Position numbers and translations under genes: made by a program. A DNA stretch of 64,000 bases from Glycine soja (taxonomy: Eukaryota > Streptophyta > Magnoliopsida > Fabales > Fabaceae). Position 1 is the first letter of the stretch, and every line of letters begins with the position of its first letter. The notes below the pieces were generated by a model, which saw only the letters and a program-made list of their open reading frames with translations, was not told the DNA's origin and did no database searches. The stretch lies in NCBI RefSeq assembly GCF_004193775.1, contig NC_041021.1:19436632-19500631 (forward strand), read 5' to 3'. This document shows positions 43,847-55,840 of the stretch, in pieces.

Positions 43847-46800
43847 ATGGCTGGACGGAATGATCGTGCGATAGTGGATGCCCTTCAAGCCTTAGCTCAG
43901 GCTATAGGGAATCCGAATAGAGGAGAAGCTGGTGGAGCTGTTGAGTACCAGGGGTTGGACCGCTTCCAACGAAACAACCCTCGTTCTTTTAATGGAGGAT
44001 ACAACCCTGATGGTGCTCAGAACTGGATAAGGGAAATTGAGAAAATTTTCCGAGTTATGGCATGTCCGGAGGGGCAAAAGGTTGCCTTTGGTGCATATAC
44101 TCTAGTGGAAGAGGCTGAGTATTGGTGGGAGAATACTCGCCAATGCCTAGAGGCTGAAGGTTAAGATGTGACATGGGATGTCTTCAAGAGAGTGTTTTTG
44201 GAGAAATATTTTCCCAAGGATGTTAGGAACAAGAAGGAGATGGAGTTCTTGGAGCTTAAGCAGGGAAGTATGATTGTGGCTGAATATGCAGCCAAGTTTG
44301 AGGAGCTGGTGAGGTACTTTCCCTGTTATCAAGGGAGAGATGGTGAAAGTTCCAAGTGTGTAAAGTTTCTGAATGGCTTACGACTTGAAGTGAAGCAAGC
44401 TGTGAATCACCAAGGTGTTCGTCAGTTCCCACTTTTGGTTAACATGTGTCGGATTAGGGATGAAGACTCCCGGGACAGGGCAGCCTATTATAGGAGTATA
44501 GGTCCAATGAGGAACAAAAAGAATGGGCCTCAACATCGGGGAAAACCATATTCGACTCCTCCTAAGCAATATGGTAACCACCATGACAATCAGAGGACTG
44601 TTGCAAGGGGATGTGTAGGTGGTAGTGGTAGCAAACCCAATACTTTCTCCACTCATATCATTTGTTACAGGTGTGGTAAGCCAGGGCACATCTCCTCGAA
44701 TTGTCCTGATATAGGCGTAACATGTTTTAATTATGGACAAAAGGGACACACTCAAAGAGATTGTTCACGACTCAAGAAAAAGCAAAATGGTGGAGGCCCA
44801 AATGGTCAGACTGGACATCCAAAGGCCACGGGAAGAGTCTTTACCCTTAATGGTGTTGAAGCTTCGAAATCCAAAGATCTAATCCAAGGTAGATGTTTCA
44901 TAAATGGGATTCCTTTGCTTGTGTTGTTTGATTCTGGTGCCACCCATTCCTTTATATCCTGTTTGTGTGTAGGAAAACTTAAGCTTTTTGTGTTTTCCTT
45001 AAATAAAGATCTAGTGGTAAAGACCCCTACTAGTGGTTTTGTGTTAACTTCCGATGTGTGTTTGAATTTTTCTGTGGAGATTTCTGGTAGGATATTCTTG
45101 ATTGATTTGATTTGTTTGCCCTTGAGTCAGATTGATGTTATTCTTGGTATAGACTGGTTATCTTCCAACCATGTCTTGTTGAACTGTTTTGATAAAAGTG
45201 TGGTGTTTGATGATTCTGGAGTGAGTAAGGATATGATGTTTATCTCTGCCAACCAAGTTATGACATCTTTAAAGGAAGATGCTCAAGTGTACATGATCTT
45301 ATCTAGCCTGGAAGTAGAGACAAAGGTTTCTATGTGTGACCTCCCTGTTGTTAGAGAGTTTCCGAAAGTGTTTCCTGAGGATATATTCGGTTTGCCACCT
45401 GAGAGAGAGATAGATTTTTCCATAGACTTAGTACCTGGTGCTGGACCCATATCCATAGCTCCTTATAGGATGTCTCCTATAGAGTTAGCTGAGCTTAAGA
45501 AATAGTTAGAGGAGTTGTTGGATAAGCAGTTTGTTAGGCCTAGTGTATCTCCGTGAGGAGCCCCAGTGTTGCTAGTGAAGAAGAAAGATGGAACCATGAG
45601 GTTGTGTATGGATTACCGCCAATTGAATAAGGTAACGATTAAGAATAAGTACCCTTTTCCTAGAATAGATGACCTTATGGACCAGCTGGTAGGAGCTTGT
45701 GTGTTTAGCAAGATAGACCTTAGGTTGGGTTATCATCAGATCCGAGTGAAGTCTGAGGACATACCAAAGACTTCTTTTAGGACCCGTTACGGTCACTATG
45801 AGTATCTAGTCATGCCCTTTGGTGTGACTAATGCTCCAGGAGTGTTTATGGACTACGTGAATAGAGTTTTTCACCCTTATCTTGACAATTTTGTGGTAGT
45901 ATTTATAGATGATATTTTGGTATACTCCAAGACTAGAAAGGAACATGAAGAACATTTGAGGATTGTGTTGCATACCCTTAAGGACTGACAACTCTATGCT
46001 AAGTTGTCCAAGTGTGAGTTCTGGTTAGAGAAAGTTAGTTTCCTAGGAAATGTGATATCTCAAGGGGGTATAGTTGTGGATCCCTCTAAGATAGAAGTTG
46101 TTCTTAAGTGGGAGAGTCCTAAGTCTGTTTTTAAGATTAAGAGTTTTCTAGGTTTAGCAGGATATTACCGGAGATTCATAGAAGGTTTCTCCAAGTTGGC
46201 TCTACCTTTAACTAAACTGACTCATAAGGGTCAAGATTTTGTGTGGGATACCCAGTGTGAGCATAGTTTCCAGACCCTTAAGGAAAGATTGACGACCGCT
46301 CTAGTGCTAGTTTTGCCTAACCTGAGAGAACCATTTGAGGTGTATTGTGATGCATCAAAGATGGGTTTAGGCGGAGTGTTGATGTAGAATGGCCAAGTGG
46401 TGGCCTATGCTTCTAGACAGCTTAAGACTCATGAGAGGAATTATCCTACCCATGATCTAGAGTTGGCTGCTGTAGTTTTTGCCCTTAAGATGTGGAGGCA
46501 TTATCTGTTTGGCTCTAAGTTCGAGGTGTTTAGTGATCATAAGAGCCTTAAGTACTTGTTTAGTCAGAAGGAGTTGAACATGAGACAAAGGATATGGTTA
46601 GAGTTTCTTAAGGATTATGATTTTGAGGTTAGCTACCATCCCGGTAAAGCCAATGTAGTGGCTGATGCCTTGAGTAGGAAATCTTTGCATATGTCTGCTT
46701 TGATGGTTAGAAAGATGGATCTCCTGGAATAGTTTAGAGACCTTAGTGTTGCATGTGAGGTTACTCCTAATAGTGTGAGATTAGGAACTTTGAGGATCAC

Positions 46801-48150
46801 TAGTAAGTTACTAGGTGATATCAAGGAAGGCCAAAAGATTGATCCTTTTCTAAGGACTCAGTTAGAGGTTATAGAGTCAGGAAGATGATCTTAGAGGAAG
46901 GACATAGGAGTAATTTGAGCATCCATCCTGGTGCTACCAAGATGTATCAGGATTTAAAGACGATGTTTTGGTGGCCCAACATGAAGATAGAGGTTAGTGA
47001 GTTTGTGTATGCATGCCTAGTCTGTCAGAAGGCTAAGATAGAACATCAGAGGCCTTCAGGGAAGTTACAACCCTTAGAGATACCCCAGTGGAAGTGGGAC
47101 AGTATTTCCATGGATTTTGTGATAGGACTACCTAGGACCCCTAGAGGATTAGATTCTATCTGGGTTATTGTTGATAGACTGACTAAGTCTGCTCACTTCA
47201 TTCCCATTAATATCATATTTTCCTTGGAGAAGTTGACCACCTTGTATATAAGTGAGGTTGTTAAGTTACATGGTGTGCCATCTAGCATAGTATCTGATAG
47301 AGATCCTAGGTTTACCTCTAGATTTTGGGAGAGCTTGAACAGAGCATTGGGGACCAAGCTTAGACTAAGTTCAGCCTACCATCCTTAGACTGATGGCCAA
47401 ACTGAATGGACCATTCAGTCATTGGAGGACCTTTTGAGGGCGTGTGTCTTAGAGCAGAAAGGAAACTGGGAGAATTTTCTTCCATTGATAGAGTTCACTT
47501 ATAATAACAGTTTTCACTCTACCATTGGCATGGCTCCATATGAAGCTTTGTATGGTAGAAGGTGTAGGACACCCCTATGTTGGTTAGAGCCCGGAGAAGG
47601 CCTCACCTTAGGATTGGAAGTGGTACAACAAACCACAGAGAAGGTCAAGTTAATCCAGGAAAGGATGAGGACTGGTCAGAGTAGGCAGAAAAGTTATCAT
47701 GATAAGAGGAGGAAAGATCTGAAATTCGAGGTTGGTGATCATGTATTCTTGAGAGTCACTCCGTGGACTGGGGTTGGTCGAGCATTGAAATCCCGAAAAC
47801 TCACACCTCGCTTTATTGGTCCTTTCCAAATTCTTAAAAGAGTTGTCCCTGTGGCATACCAAATTGCATTACCCCCAACTCTTTCTAATCTTCACAATGT
47901 CTTTCATGTGTCTCAACTCCGTAAGTATATCCATGATCCATCCCATGTAATTGAATGGGATGATGTACAAGTGAAGGAGAATTTGACGTATGAAACATTG
48001 CCTTTGAGGATCGAGGATAGGTGAACAAAACACCTAAGAGGGAAAGAGATTTCGTTGGTCAAGGTGATCTGGGGAGGTGCATCAGGAGAAGATGCCACGT
48101 GGGAATTAGAAAGTCAAATGCGAGAAGCTCACCCATCCTTGTTTGAGTAA
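43847..48150 (+). pseudogene. Tekay gag-pol polyprotein with several nonsense codons
   Basis: Order: retrotransposon gag core (GGYNPDGAQNWIREIEKIFR), zinc knuckle CYRCGKPGHISSNC with a degenerate second copy CFNYGQKGHTQRDC, and protease (LFDSGATHSFIS, about 44925). Reverse transcriptase follows ([33 protein letters not shown], catalytic FIDD near 45905), then RNase H ([16 protein letters not shown]), integrase (zinc residues in GHRS, SIHPG and CLVCQ; catalytic D in MDFVIGLP, D in SDRDPRF, E in DGQTE) and a chromodomain-type tail (GPFQILKRVVPVAYQIALPP onward). Stops stand at 44162, 45503, 45554, 45986, 46385, 46730, 47386 and 48022. A deletion with frame change lies near 46860, before the integrase zinc-binding region. 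Domain order with integrase last defines Ty3/gypsy. Confidence 0.93.
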
Positions 48151-48191
48151 GGTAAATTTCGAGGACGAAATTTCTAAAAGGGTGAGAGAGT

Positions 48192-49451
48192 TGTAACACC
48201 TTGATATATATATCTATATATTATTAGTAATTATGTTTGATATTTGATTATTTGTTGCGTTATTTATATCCGTAATTATTTTTAAGGAGATTAATTTAGT
48301 TAATAGAGGGGTGTGGTTAGTTAAGGATCTAGCTTCTCAAAGAAGCCTCTTGAGAAAACTTCTCAAAGAAGCCACGAGGAAGCTTCTTGAGGAAGTCTCT
48401 TAATGAAGCTTCTTGAGGAAGCTACATGAAGCTACCTCGGTAAACATTCTTCCCAACCTTCGTTAACCGTTAGATCTTCTCGAAATTTGGCTTGTAGCTT
48501 CACAAGACACTTTTTCACAATCTGACCGTTGCGATCTTTGAGAATATGTCTGGTGTGTGCACAAAGCTTCCGTTCCCGAGAGCATTTCTCATTTAAGCAT
48601 TTCAGCCTTTGCTTTCGTGTAGCATAGGAAAAACACTATTTCTTCTCCTTTCTTCCTTCCAAAACCATTTCTAATGTCCCAAACACTTTCTCCATCACCC
48701 ACAGCCACCATTAGCCACCACAAACTGCCGTTGTTCTCCATTGCAACCCCACACTGAGAGGAACCCTTCAACCAAAGCGGAATCTTCCAACTTGGCTCGC
48801 GGTTTCGGTAGAGGACGAAACCCTAGTTTGACCTTTCATTTTCCTTCGAGGTAACCATGGTTCTACACTTGTTTCTTGTTAGTTTCAACTTGTCTTTGCA
48901 TCTTTTCTGACTTTGGGAACCACCATTGCATGTTTTACGCTTCCTTTGTAAAATCCGAAATGCTCTCAGCGCTCTTATGTAGTGTCGTGGGTGTTTGACC
49001 CAGAGCATTGTTATTAGCTTTGTTTTCTGAAATCCATATTAAGTCTCCTTCGTTTTGGCATGGTAGAGGCTTGTGTGGAACCGACGAGCAAGGACGAAGA
49101 AGAAATCTCCAAGTGACGCGACGAGGAACCCGCGGATAGCTCACAATAGGTGAGGGGAGTATATTATAAAATTTACCATTTTAACACCATAGCTAGGGTC
49201 AGGGAACCTAGCTATGAGGATATCTGCCTGTCCCTGTTGCATGCTGATTTTTTCTTCAAAGAAAATTACATTTTAACTAATGGGATGCAATAAAATTGTT
49301 ATTCATATGCATGCTGGTTTTTCTATTTTAGGAGAACCTATGTTTTTTATGAATGAGATGCGATATATATATGTATTGTGATGAATGATATTGTTGTGTT
49401 TGTTTGATTTGTGTTGTTTGAAGACCTGTGAGTATGAATCTTAGGCATGAA

Positions 49452-49508
<57 letters not shown>

Positions 49509-51006
49509 AAATGCGATTTGTTGTTAATGTCGCTATTGAGGATTTTAATTGATATGTGATGAGGATGATAATTATGATGATATTGATTTTAGATGACGCT
49601 ATTAATAAAGATCATGTCAATATGAATTTTTGTTACTATTGATTAATATGTGAATATAAAATGAGGTTGTTGTTGTTGTTGATAACGTCATTTAGACTAG
49701 ATGATATTTATGTTGAGAATGACATGGAAATGGAATGTTGATTGATGTTGGAAATGCATTGGCATGTGCATGTTGTGTATGTTCGTGGGGGGCACTGTGC
49801 ATTGACCTTCCAGGGTCTTTGGCACTAGCTTTTGGCCACGTTCATACGTTGGATGTTGTGTATGTTCGTGGGGGGCACTGTGCACTGACCTTCCAGGGTC
49901 TTTGGCACTAGCTTTTGGCCACGATCATACGTCGTATGGAGTGTATGTCATGGGGGTAGAGTGCAGTGACCTTGTTGGATGGCCCAGACGTGGGTAACTA
50001 GCTTGGTTAGAGAATCTAAGCATTTCTGAGGGGATGCTTAGGCGCTTTAATTGGTCCATGGTCTTTGGCACTTACTTTTGGTCGTGATCATAGCTCATAC
50101 GACACAGGAAATAGAGTAACTATGGCCAAGTGTACTTTGTACTAGGGGGTTGTCACCTGGTAGGGAACACCTTTGGGCTCCCAGACTGATCACCTATGGG
50201 AGGGGGGCTGTTACGTGCACAACCGGGTGGTCTCAACAAACTCAGCACAGTTCCCTAAGTGAGAGTGTCGTGTGGACACGCTTAGGCTATTTCCTGATAT
50301 TTGGTTGTTGTTGGTACGTACCACATTGCATCTGAGTGTTGAGTTAGGTGCATGCATCATTTTGTGCAGTCTTGATTGGGTCCATGGATGGATGATGAGT
50401 AATTGTTGGATGTGGATGATGAATATTTGTTGGATATGAGTATTGAATAATGATTGTTGTGTATGCTCATCTTGTTTGCCTATGTTCCTTGTTAATTGTA
50501 GTTATTTGGAATTGGTATTGGTTCTTTTTATAATGAACTCACCCTTGCAATTTTGTATCGTGTGGTTGATACCTGTGATGATCACGAACATTGTTCGTGG
50601 GAGCAGAATGACAGCAGCAAGGTGCATGAAGTGAAATTCTGGTGAGGAGCCGTCGAGCCTACGTGATGGCGTTGGCATTATTTTGGGAGGGTGTTGTGTT
50701 TTGCGATCAACTCCTCCGTAGTTGGTTTTGAAGTTTTATTTTATTGAATCAAAGATGTAAAACTTGGATTTTAATTATACTTATGAACATATTTAATTTT
50801 CGTTTATGTGTATGACATGTACCGAGTTTCTGTTTCTATATAATTATGTATATTCACTTAAGTAATGGCGTGTTGTTGGATGAATTTATGTTGTGACAAA
50901 ATCACTTCTATTTTCATAAGCAAAAATTAAGGGAGTTCTTTTTATAAAAATTTAAATTATCGAATATTAGAGTGTGGATACCGTAACGACGAGGGGTGTC
51001 GTTACA
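48192..51006 (+). repeat. 3' LTR of the Tekay element
   Basis: It starts TGTAACACCTTG, preceded by the purine-rich AAAAGGGTGAGAGAG (about 48176-48190), and ends GTCGTTACA. A (TA)n tract lies at 49454-49505, and the same tandem duplication of about 70 bp as in the 5' LTR lies near 49770-49925. Confidence 0.9.
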
Positions 51007-51429
51007 ATGATCACGAACATTGTTCGTGGGAGCAGAATGACAATAGCAAGGTGCAGGGCGTAAGATTCTGGTGAGGAGCCGCTGAGCCGACGTGATGACG
51101 TTGACATTATTTTGGGAGAGAGAGTTGTGTTTTGTAATCAACTCCTCCATAGTTGGTTTTCAAGTTGTATTTTGTTGAATCAAAGATGTAAACTTCAGAT
51201 TTTACTTATATGCATGAACAATCTTCAATTTTCGTTATGTGTATGACGTGTACCGAGTTGTGATTCCTATATACATATATATACTCACCTAAGTAAATGT
51301 TTTAGCGAAAGTATGTTGGGACAAAATTACTTCTATTTTCATAAGCAAATTAAGGGAGTTCTTTTTATAAAAATTGAAATTATCGCATATTAGAGTGTTA
51401 ATATCGTAGCAATGAGGTGGGTCGTTACA

Positions 51430-51970
51430 ATTAACCCTAGTTTTTGCCTAGGCCACCCTTTCGGGTTTTTGACCTACTGATGAAAACTTCTGATCTGCCC
51501 CTAGGTTCACTTTGAGGCTCATGCATGGTGCCTCTCATTGCATCGGTGTAGGGCTCCGAGGTATCTATTGTTGTCTTTTGTCATGACCTTGTAGCTAGGA
51601 AAAAAGAAAGAAACTGTGTCGGTTTTCAAAAATGAATTTTCAAGGACGAGGAATATTTAAAGGATTTTCAATTGACAGATTAAGTCAAATGACTCATGTT
51701 CTTGATAACTCACTTTTCTCTCAAAAAGACAACTTTTAAGAATGATAAAATGAGGTCACATGAATGTTTGTACTTCTTATTTCTGATTTGAAACACAGTC
51801 AATCAAACGTTTTTTTTTTTACTTTTTACTTTACTCGTCATTTACAGCACCCTCACCAAACGTGGAGAACGAGCAATTTCTTATTAAACAAACTTAGAGA
51901 TCAACTCAGGAGCGCAGGGCTTACATTCACATTCTAGTGAAAGTTAAATAAGCAAAAATGTAATTGTGAG
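51430..51970. other. flank of the solo LTR, no gene
   Basis: About 540 bp without coding sequence. It includes 'ctaggccaccctttcggg' and a T-rich tract near 51810. It directly follows the ATTAA duplication. It may be untranslated Ogre sequence belonging to the relic to its right, but I cannot show this. Confidence 0.3.
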
Positions 51971-52137
51971 AGAATGAGAGACAAGGACATCAAATTTATC
52001 CATATTATTAGCATTGTGATTGTTGTTTACAGTAATGGCATAAACCTGAAAATCCTAATGAGTCATTGGAGACATCTAACAACAACCTTCAAATTGCCTC
52101 AAGCATCATACATAGTATTGCTTGACGACATCAAAAT

Positions 52138-55100
52138 TCACAAGCGATTCTCCTCCTCGAATCTAAGCCAGCCAGCATCAATCAGACTTTGCACCTTATG
52201 TTTCAGGGTCATACAATGCTTAATGGAATGCCCTGGAACTCCCCTATGATAAGCACATGTCACGCTGGGGTTGTATCCTCTGGGAAATGGAGGTTGAGAA
52301 ATCTTTGTTGGGCTTATGACTGCCATTGCATTATCAAGCAGATAGGGGAGTAAGTCAGCATATGGCATTGGAATCGGGGTGAATTCTACATGCTTCTTTT
52401 CTGGAAAATTCCTTCCCTAGTTGGTGTTTTGGTTCGTATTAAGGGTGGTGTTTAGCCTCAGATGTGTAGCAGGCGGGTTTTGGGGCTGATTTAGGGGTGG
52501 CCTTTGTGGATGATTGGGCATTTTTGGCTGGTAGGGTGGTGGGTAATGAGAATGACTCATATTGGCCGAGTATTGATATTGTTGGGCTAATGGAAAATTC
52601 GGCCATGCAGGAACAATAGCCACAGCATGGGTTTCTCCCTCATTCTTATTCCCTCTATTTGCCCCAGGCCTTCTATCACCAGAATTCATCGAAGCAGCAT
52701 AATCAAATTTGCCTCTTTTTAGGTTTACTTCGATTCTTTCGCCGATGAAAACTAAATCGACAAAGCTTGAACGCATGTTATGTAGTTGCATTCTATCCGG
52801 AACCATATCAAAATTGTACTAATACTGCCTAAAGAAGGCAACCATTAGGTTCTTCCAAGAATGGACTCGGGAAGGTTCCAGATTGGTGTACCAGGTGACA
52901 ACTACCCCAGTAAGACTTTCTTGGAAGAAATGCATCAACAATTTTTAATTTTTCGAGTATGCCCCCATTTTCCTTCTGTACATCTTCAAGTGATTCTTGG
53001 GGCAAGTAGTCTCCTTGTACTTATCAAAATCCGGCACCTTGAACTTTGGAGGGATAACGACGTCGAACACTAGGCACAGTTTTGCCATGTCAGCAAAGGC
53101 ATAATCTCTACCTCCTTCAATAGCCCTCAACCTTTCCTCTATATGATCAAATTCCTCCCTTTCCACCATGGCAGGAGGCAGTTTTCCCACCGCAAAATGC
53201 AAGGGTTGTGGTTGTGGGCGATACTGAAGGCCCCCCAGAGTGTTTAGCAGGGGTATGCCACCAAATGTCTGCCACTCAATGGCATATCCGAGGTGAGGCT
53301 CGAAGTTGGCTACAGTGTGGTAGGGTACTTTATGTGTCTCCCCTATGGGTTGAGAGACATGTGCATGATCATATTAGGGTTGTTGGCTCCCAATGCGTAT
53401 GGGTGTGGAGTTGTCGACATTCTCATCAGGAGTGTGTGCAACATTGGGTGGCGTATAATTGGGAGGTAAGCCATATGGTGGGAAGGAATGCTTGTTCTGA
53501 ACCTGCACAAAATGGGTGTCGCCCGTACTTCCCAACACTTTGCCTCCCTGACCTACCATATCTGAGGCTGGATGATTTACTTTGTAGAAGCAAGCTTCAT
53601 GATGTTCAATCAAGATTGATTCAAGGAGTTTTGATGATAACAAATATGATGACAAAAAGCCCAAGAGAATGAGTTCAAGATTGAATCAAAAACACTTCAA
53701 GAATAAAGAGGAAATTTGATTTCAAGATTCAAGAATCGAGTTTCAAGATTTAAGTTTCAAGAATCAAGATCAAGATTCAAAACTCAAGATTCAAGAATCA
53801 AGAAAAGACTCAATCAAGATAAGTACTAAAAAGTTTTTCAAAACATTGAGTAGCACATGAAGTTTTCACAAAAGCTTTTACCAAAGAGTTTTTACTCTCT
53901 GGTAATCGATTACCAGTTTACTGTAATCGATTACCAATGGCAAGTTTTGTTTTCAAAAAGCTTTCAACTAAATTTACAACGTTCCAATCAATTTCAAAAT
54001 GGTGTAATCGATTACAATATATTGGTAATCTATTACCAGTGTGTTTGAACGTTGAAATTCAAATTCAAATGTGAAGAGTCACATCCATTCACAAAAATGC
54101 TTTGTGTAATCGATTACAATGATTTGGTAATCGATTACCAGTGATAAGTTTTGAATAGAAATCGAAAGATGTAACTCTTCCAATGGTTTTCAAGCTTTTC
54201 TAAAGGTTATAACTCTTCTAATGGTTTTCTTGACCAGACATGAAGAGTCTATAAAAGCAAGACCTCGATTTGCATTTCATAACACTTACAACCTTTACAA
54301 ATAACTTTTCCACATATTCTTTTACAACCTTTGAATCTCTTTGAACATCTTCTTCTTCTTCTTCCTTTGCAAAAGCTTTCTTAAGTTTTCTGGTTTTCCA
54401 AACCTTGAAAACAAAACTTGTGTTATTCATCTTTTTCATTCCCTTCTCCCTTTGCCAAAAAGAATTCGCCAAGGACTAACCGCCTGAATTCTTTTTGTGT
54501 CTCTCTTCTCCCTTTTTCAAAAGAACGAAGAACTAACCGCCTGAATTCTTTTGTGTCTCCCTTCTCCCTTGTTAAAGAATTCAAAACGACACAGTCTGAG
54601 AATTCTTTTGATTCTTCCCTTTCCCATAAACAAAAGATTTCAAAGGACTAACCGCCTGAGAATTCTTTTGTTTCCCCCTTCACAAAGTTTCGAAGGACTA
54701 ACAGCCTGAGAACTTTGTCTTAACACATTGGAGGGTACATCCTTTGTGGTACAAGTAGAGGGTACATCTACTTGGGTTTTTGTGACTGAGAACAAGAGAG
54801 GGTACATCCCTTGTGGATCTTTGCTTGTAAAAGGATTTTTACAAGGTTGAAAAGAAATCTCAAGGACCGTAGGTCGCTTGGGAACTGGATGTAGGCACGA
54901 GTTGTTGTCGAACCAGTATAAATCTCTTGTGTTTGTTTTCTTCTTCCCTACACTCTTGTTGTTGCCGCAGGTCGCTTGGGGACTAGATGTAGGCACGAGA
55001 TGTAGGCACGGGTTATCGCTTTTACTTTTGGTTAAGTTTCTATTTTTGTTCTTTACTTTCTTAACATAATAGTAAAAGCCTAATTGAATTTAGTAACATT

Positions 55101-55377
55101 AAGAAGGATAAGTTTTAATTAGTAAAGGTTGATTAATAATTAATTCAACCCCCCCTTCTTAATTATTCTGAGGCCACTTGATCCAACATACTTGATTGAA
55201 ACTAAGTTGGTGAGTCGGGTCCACTTCTGTGGCAGTACTTGCGGCAACAACTGTAGCCGCATTGACCTCCATCATCCTTCTCATACTCATCATGGCTTCT
55301 ATCATTGTGGTCATTTGCTCTTTCATGGCCTCCATGTTAGCCTTCATCTGTTCTTGCACCTCCTCTATTTCACTCAT
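52138..55377 (-). pseudogene. Ogre 2 gag, split by a solo LTR and internally deleted
   Basis: The gene starts at 55377 with MSEIEEVQEQMKANMEAMKE, equivalent to the coiled-coil start of the Ogre 1 gag. It is broken at 55193 by the insertion and resumes at 53582 (VLGSTGDTHFVQVQNKHSFP). It then shows the gag core (VPDFDKYKETTCPKNHLKMY) and ends with a knuckle-like CAYHRGVPGHSIKHC at 52213-52257. Relative to Ogre 1, about 70 codons between MQLHNM and FVDLVF (near 52770) are missing. Stops occur near 53372, 52943 and 52415. It has the same histidine-substituted knuckle as Ogre 1. Confidence 0.8.
53583..55188 (+). mobile_element. copia solo LTR (Sirevirus-like), 1606 bp, TSD TACTT
   Basis: It begins TGTAGAAGCAAGC and ends TTGATCCAACA, with TACTT at 53578-53582 and 55189-55193 inside the Ogre gag. 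Early sequence is a run of 'caagattcaag' repeats (53660-53810). Three pairs of GTAATCGATTAC-type palindromes follow (53902/53923, 54004/54025 with one mismatch, 54106/54127). Repeats of 'aactaaccgcctgaattctt' type lie at 54470-54720, hairpins with loop 'gggtaca' at 54720-54825, and TATAAAT at 54917. A short duplication of 'gatgtaggcacga' occurs near 54890-55010. Confidence 0.9.
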
Positions 55378-55679
55378 TACTCTAGCTCTGGCACGCGTTC
55401 GGTAAGGGCACCATAAAGCGCATTCTTTCCTTTTGATTACAATGATTACAGTTCTGATTTCAAGGAAAGAATGCAATGAGCAATGCATCCAAGTGTGAGA
55501 AGAAAAATAAGCATGTATGTATGTGAATGATATATTGTTGAAGTATTGCAAGTTTTACATAGGACATTCAGTAGAACATAGGGTCGAATCAATTTAGATT
55601 TTCATTAAAGCAACATGCTTCACCATATCTTGTCAAAGTCAAAGTGAAACTGAAAATAAAACATGAACATCAACAGTCC

Positions 55680-55840
55680 TCAATTTTGTAAATTATTTAG
55701 CCCAATCATGTGTTGGCAGTAGCCAAAGAAGCTATGTAAACTCGATCCATCTTCTGCCCTAACTTTTGCAAGCTGGTTACTTCCATACTCAACCTTGACT
55801 TGATGAAAGCCTTTTCTTAAAAGCATGTGCTTGGTTCGAC
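55680..55840 (-). pseudogene. Ogre 2 ORF1 remnant, ends fused
   Basis: The minus strand contains a start similar to ORF1 of Ogre 1 (FHQVKVE, then MEVTSLQKLG) followed after about 60 bp by the C-terminal YCQHMI motif that ends Ogre 1 ORF1 (CQHMIDLMARII). Some 600 codons between them are missing, so the gene is reduced to its two ends. Confidence 0.6.

Larger units (their letters stand above)
40607..51006 (+). mobile_element. full-length Tekay-type Ty3/gypsy chromovirus, TSD ATGAT
   Basis: This 10.4-kb element has a 2771-bp 5' LTR (40607-43377), primer site, gag-pol (43847 to about 48150), purine tract and a 2815-bp 3' LTR (48192-51006). ATGAT is duplicated at 40602-40606 and 51007-51011. The integrase C-terminus carries a chromodomain-like end, which places it among chromoviruses, most likely the Tekay (Del) clade. 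Multiple stop codons and visible LTR differences (including an extra stretch of roughly 90 bp in the 3' LTR near 49290-49375) mark it as older than the element at 27805-33337. Confidence 0.92.
38950..51429 (+). mobile_element. solo Tekay-type LTR split by a nested element, TSD ATTAA
   Basis: The LTR reads 38950-40606 and resumes at 51012-51429, starting TGTAACACCC and ending GGTCGTTACA. ATTAA occurs at 38945-38949 and 51430-51434. Between the parts lies a full element of the same family with its own ATGAT target duplication. No internal region belongs to the outer LTR, so it is a solo LTR. It includes a long TG microsatellite at 40162-40247. Confidence 0.85.

Noticed and set aside
53208..53672. 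154-codon plus-strand ORF
   Set aside because: Antisense to the Ogre 2 gag, which has clear gag motifs on the minus strand.
54218..54472. 84-codon lysine/glutamate-rich minus ORF
   Set aside because: Lies inside a copia solo LTR and arises from CTT-rich plus-strand sequence.
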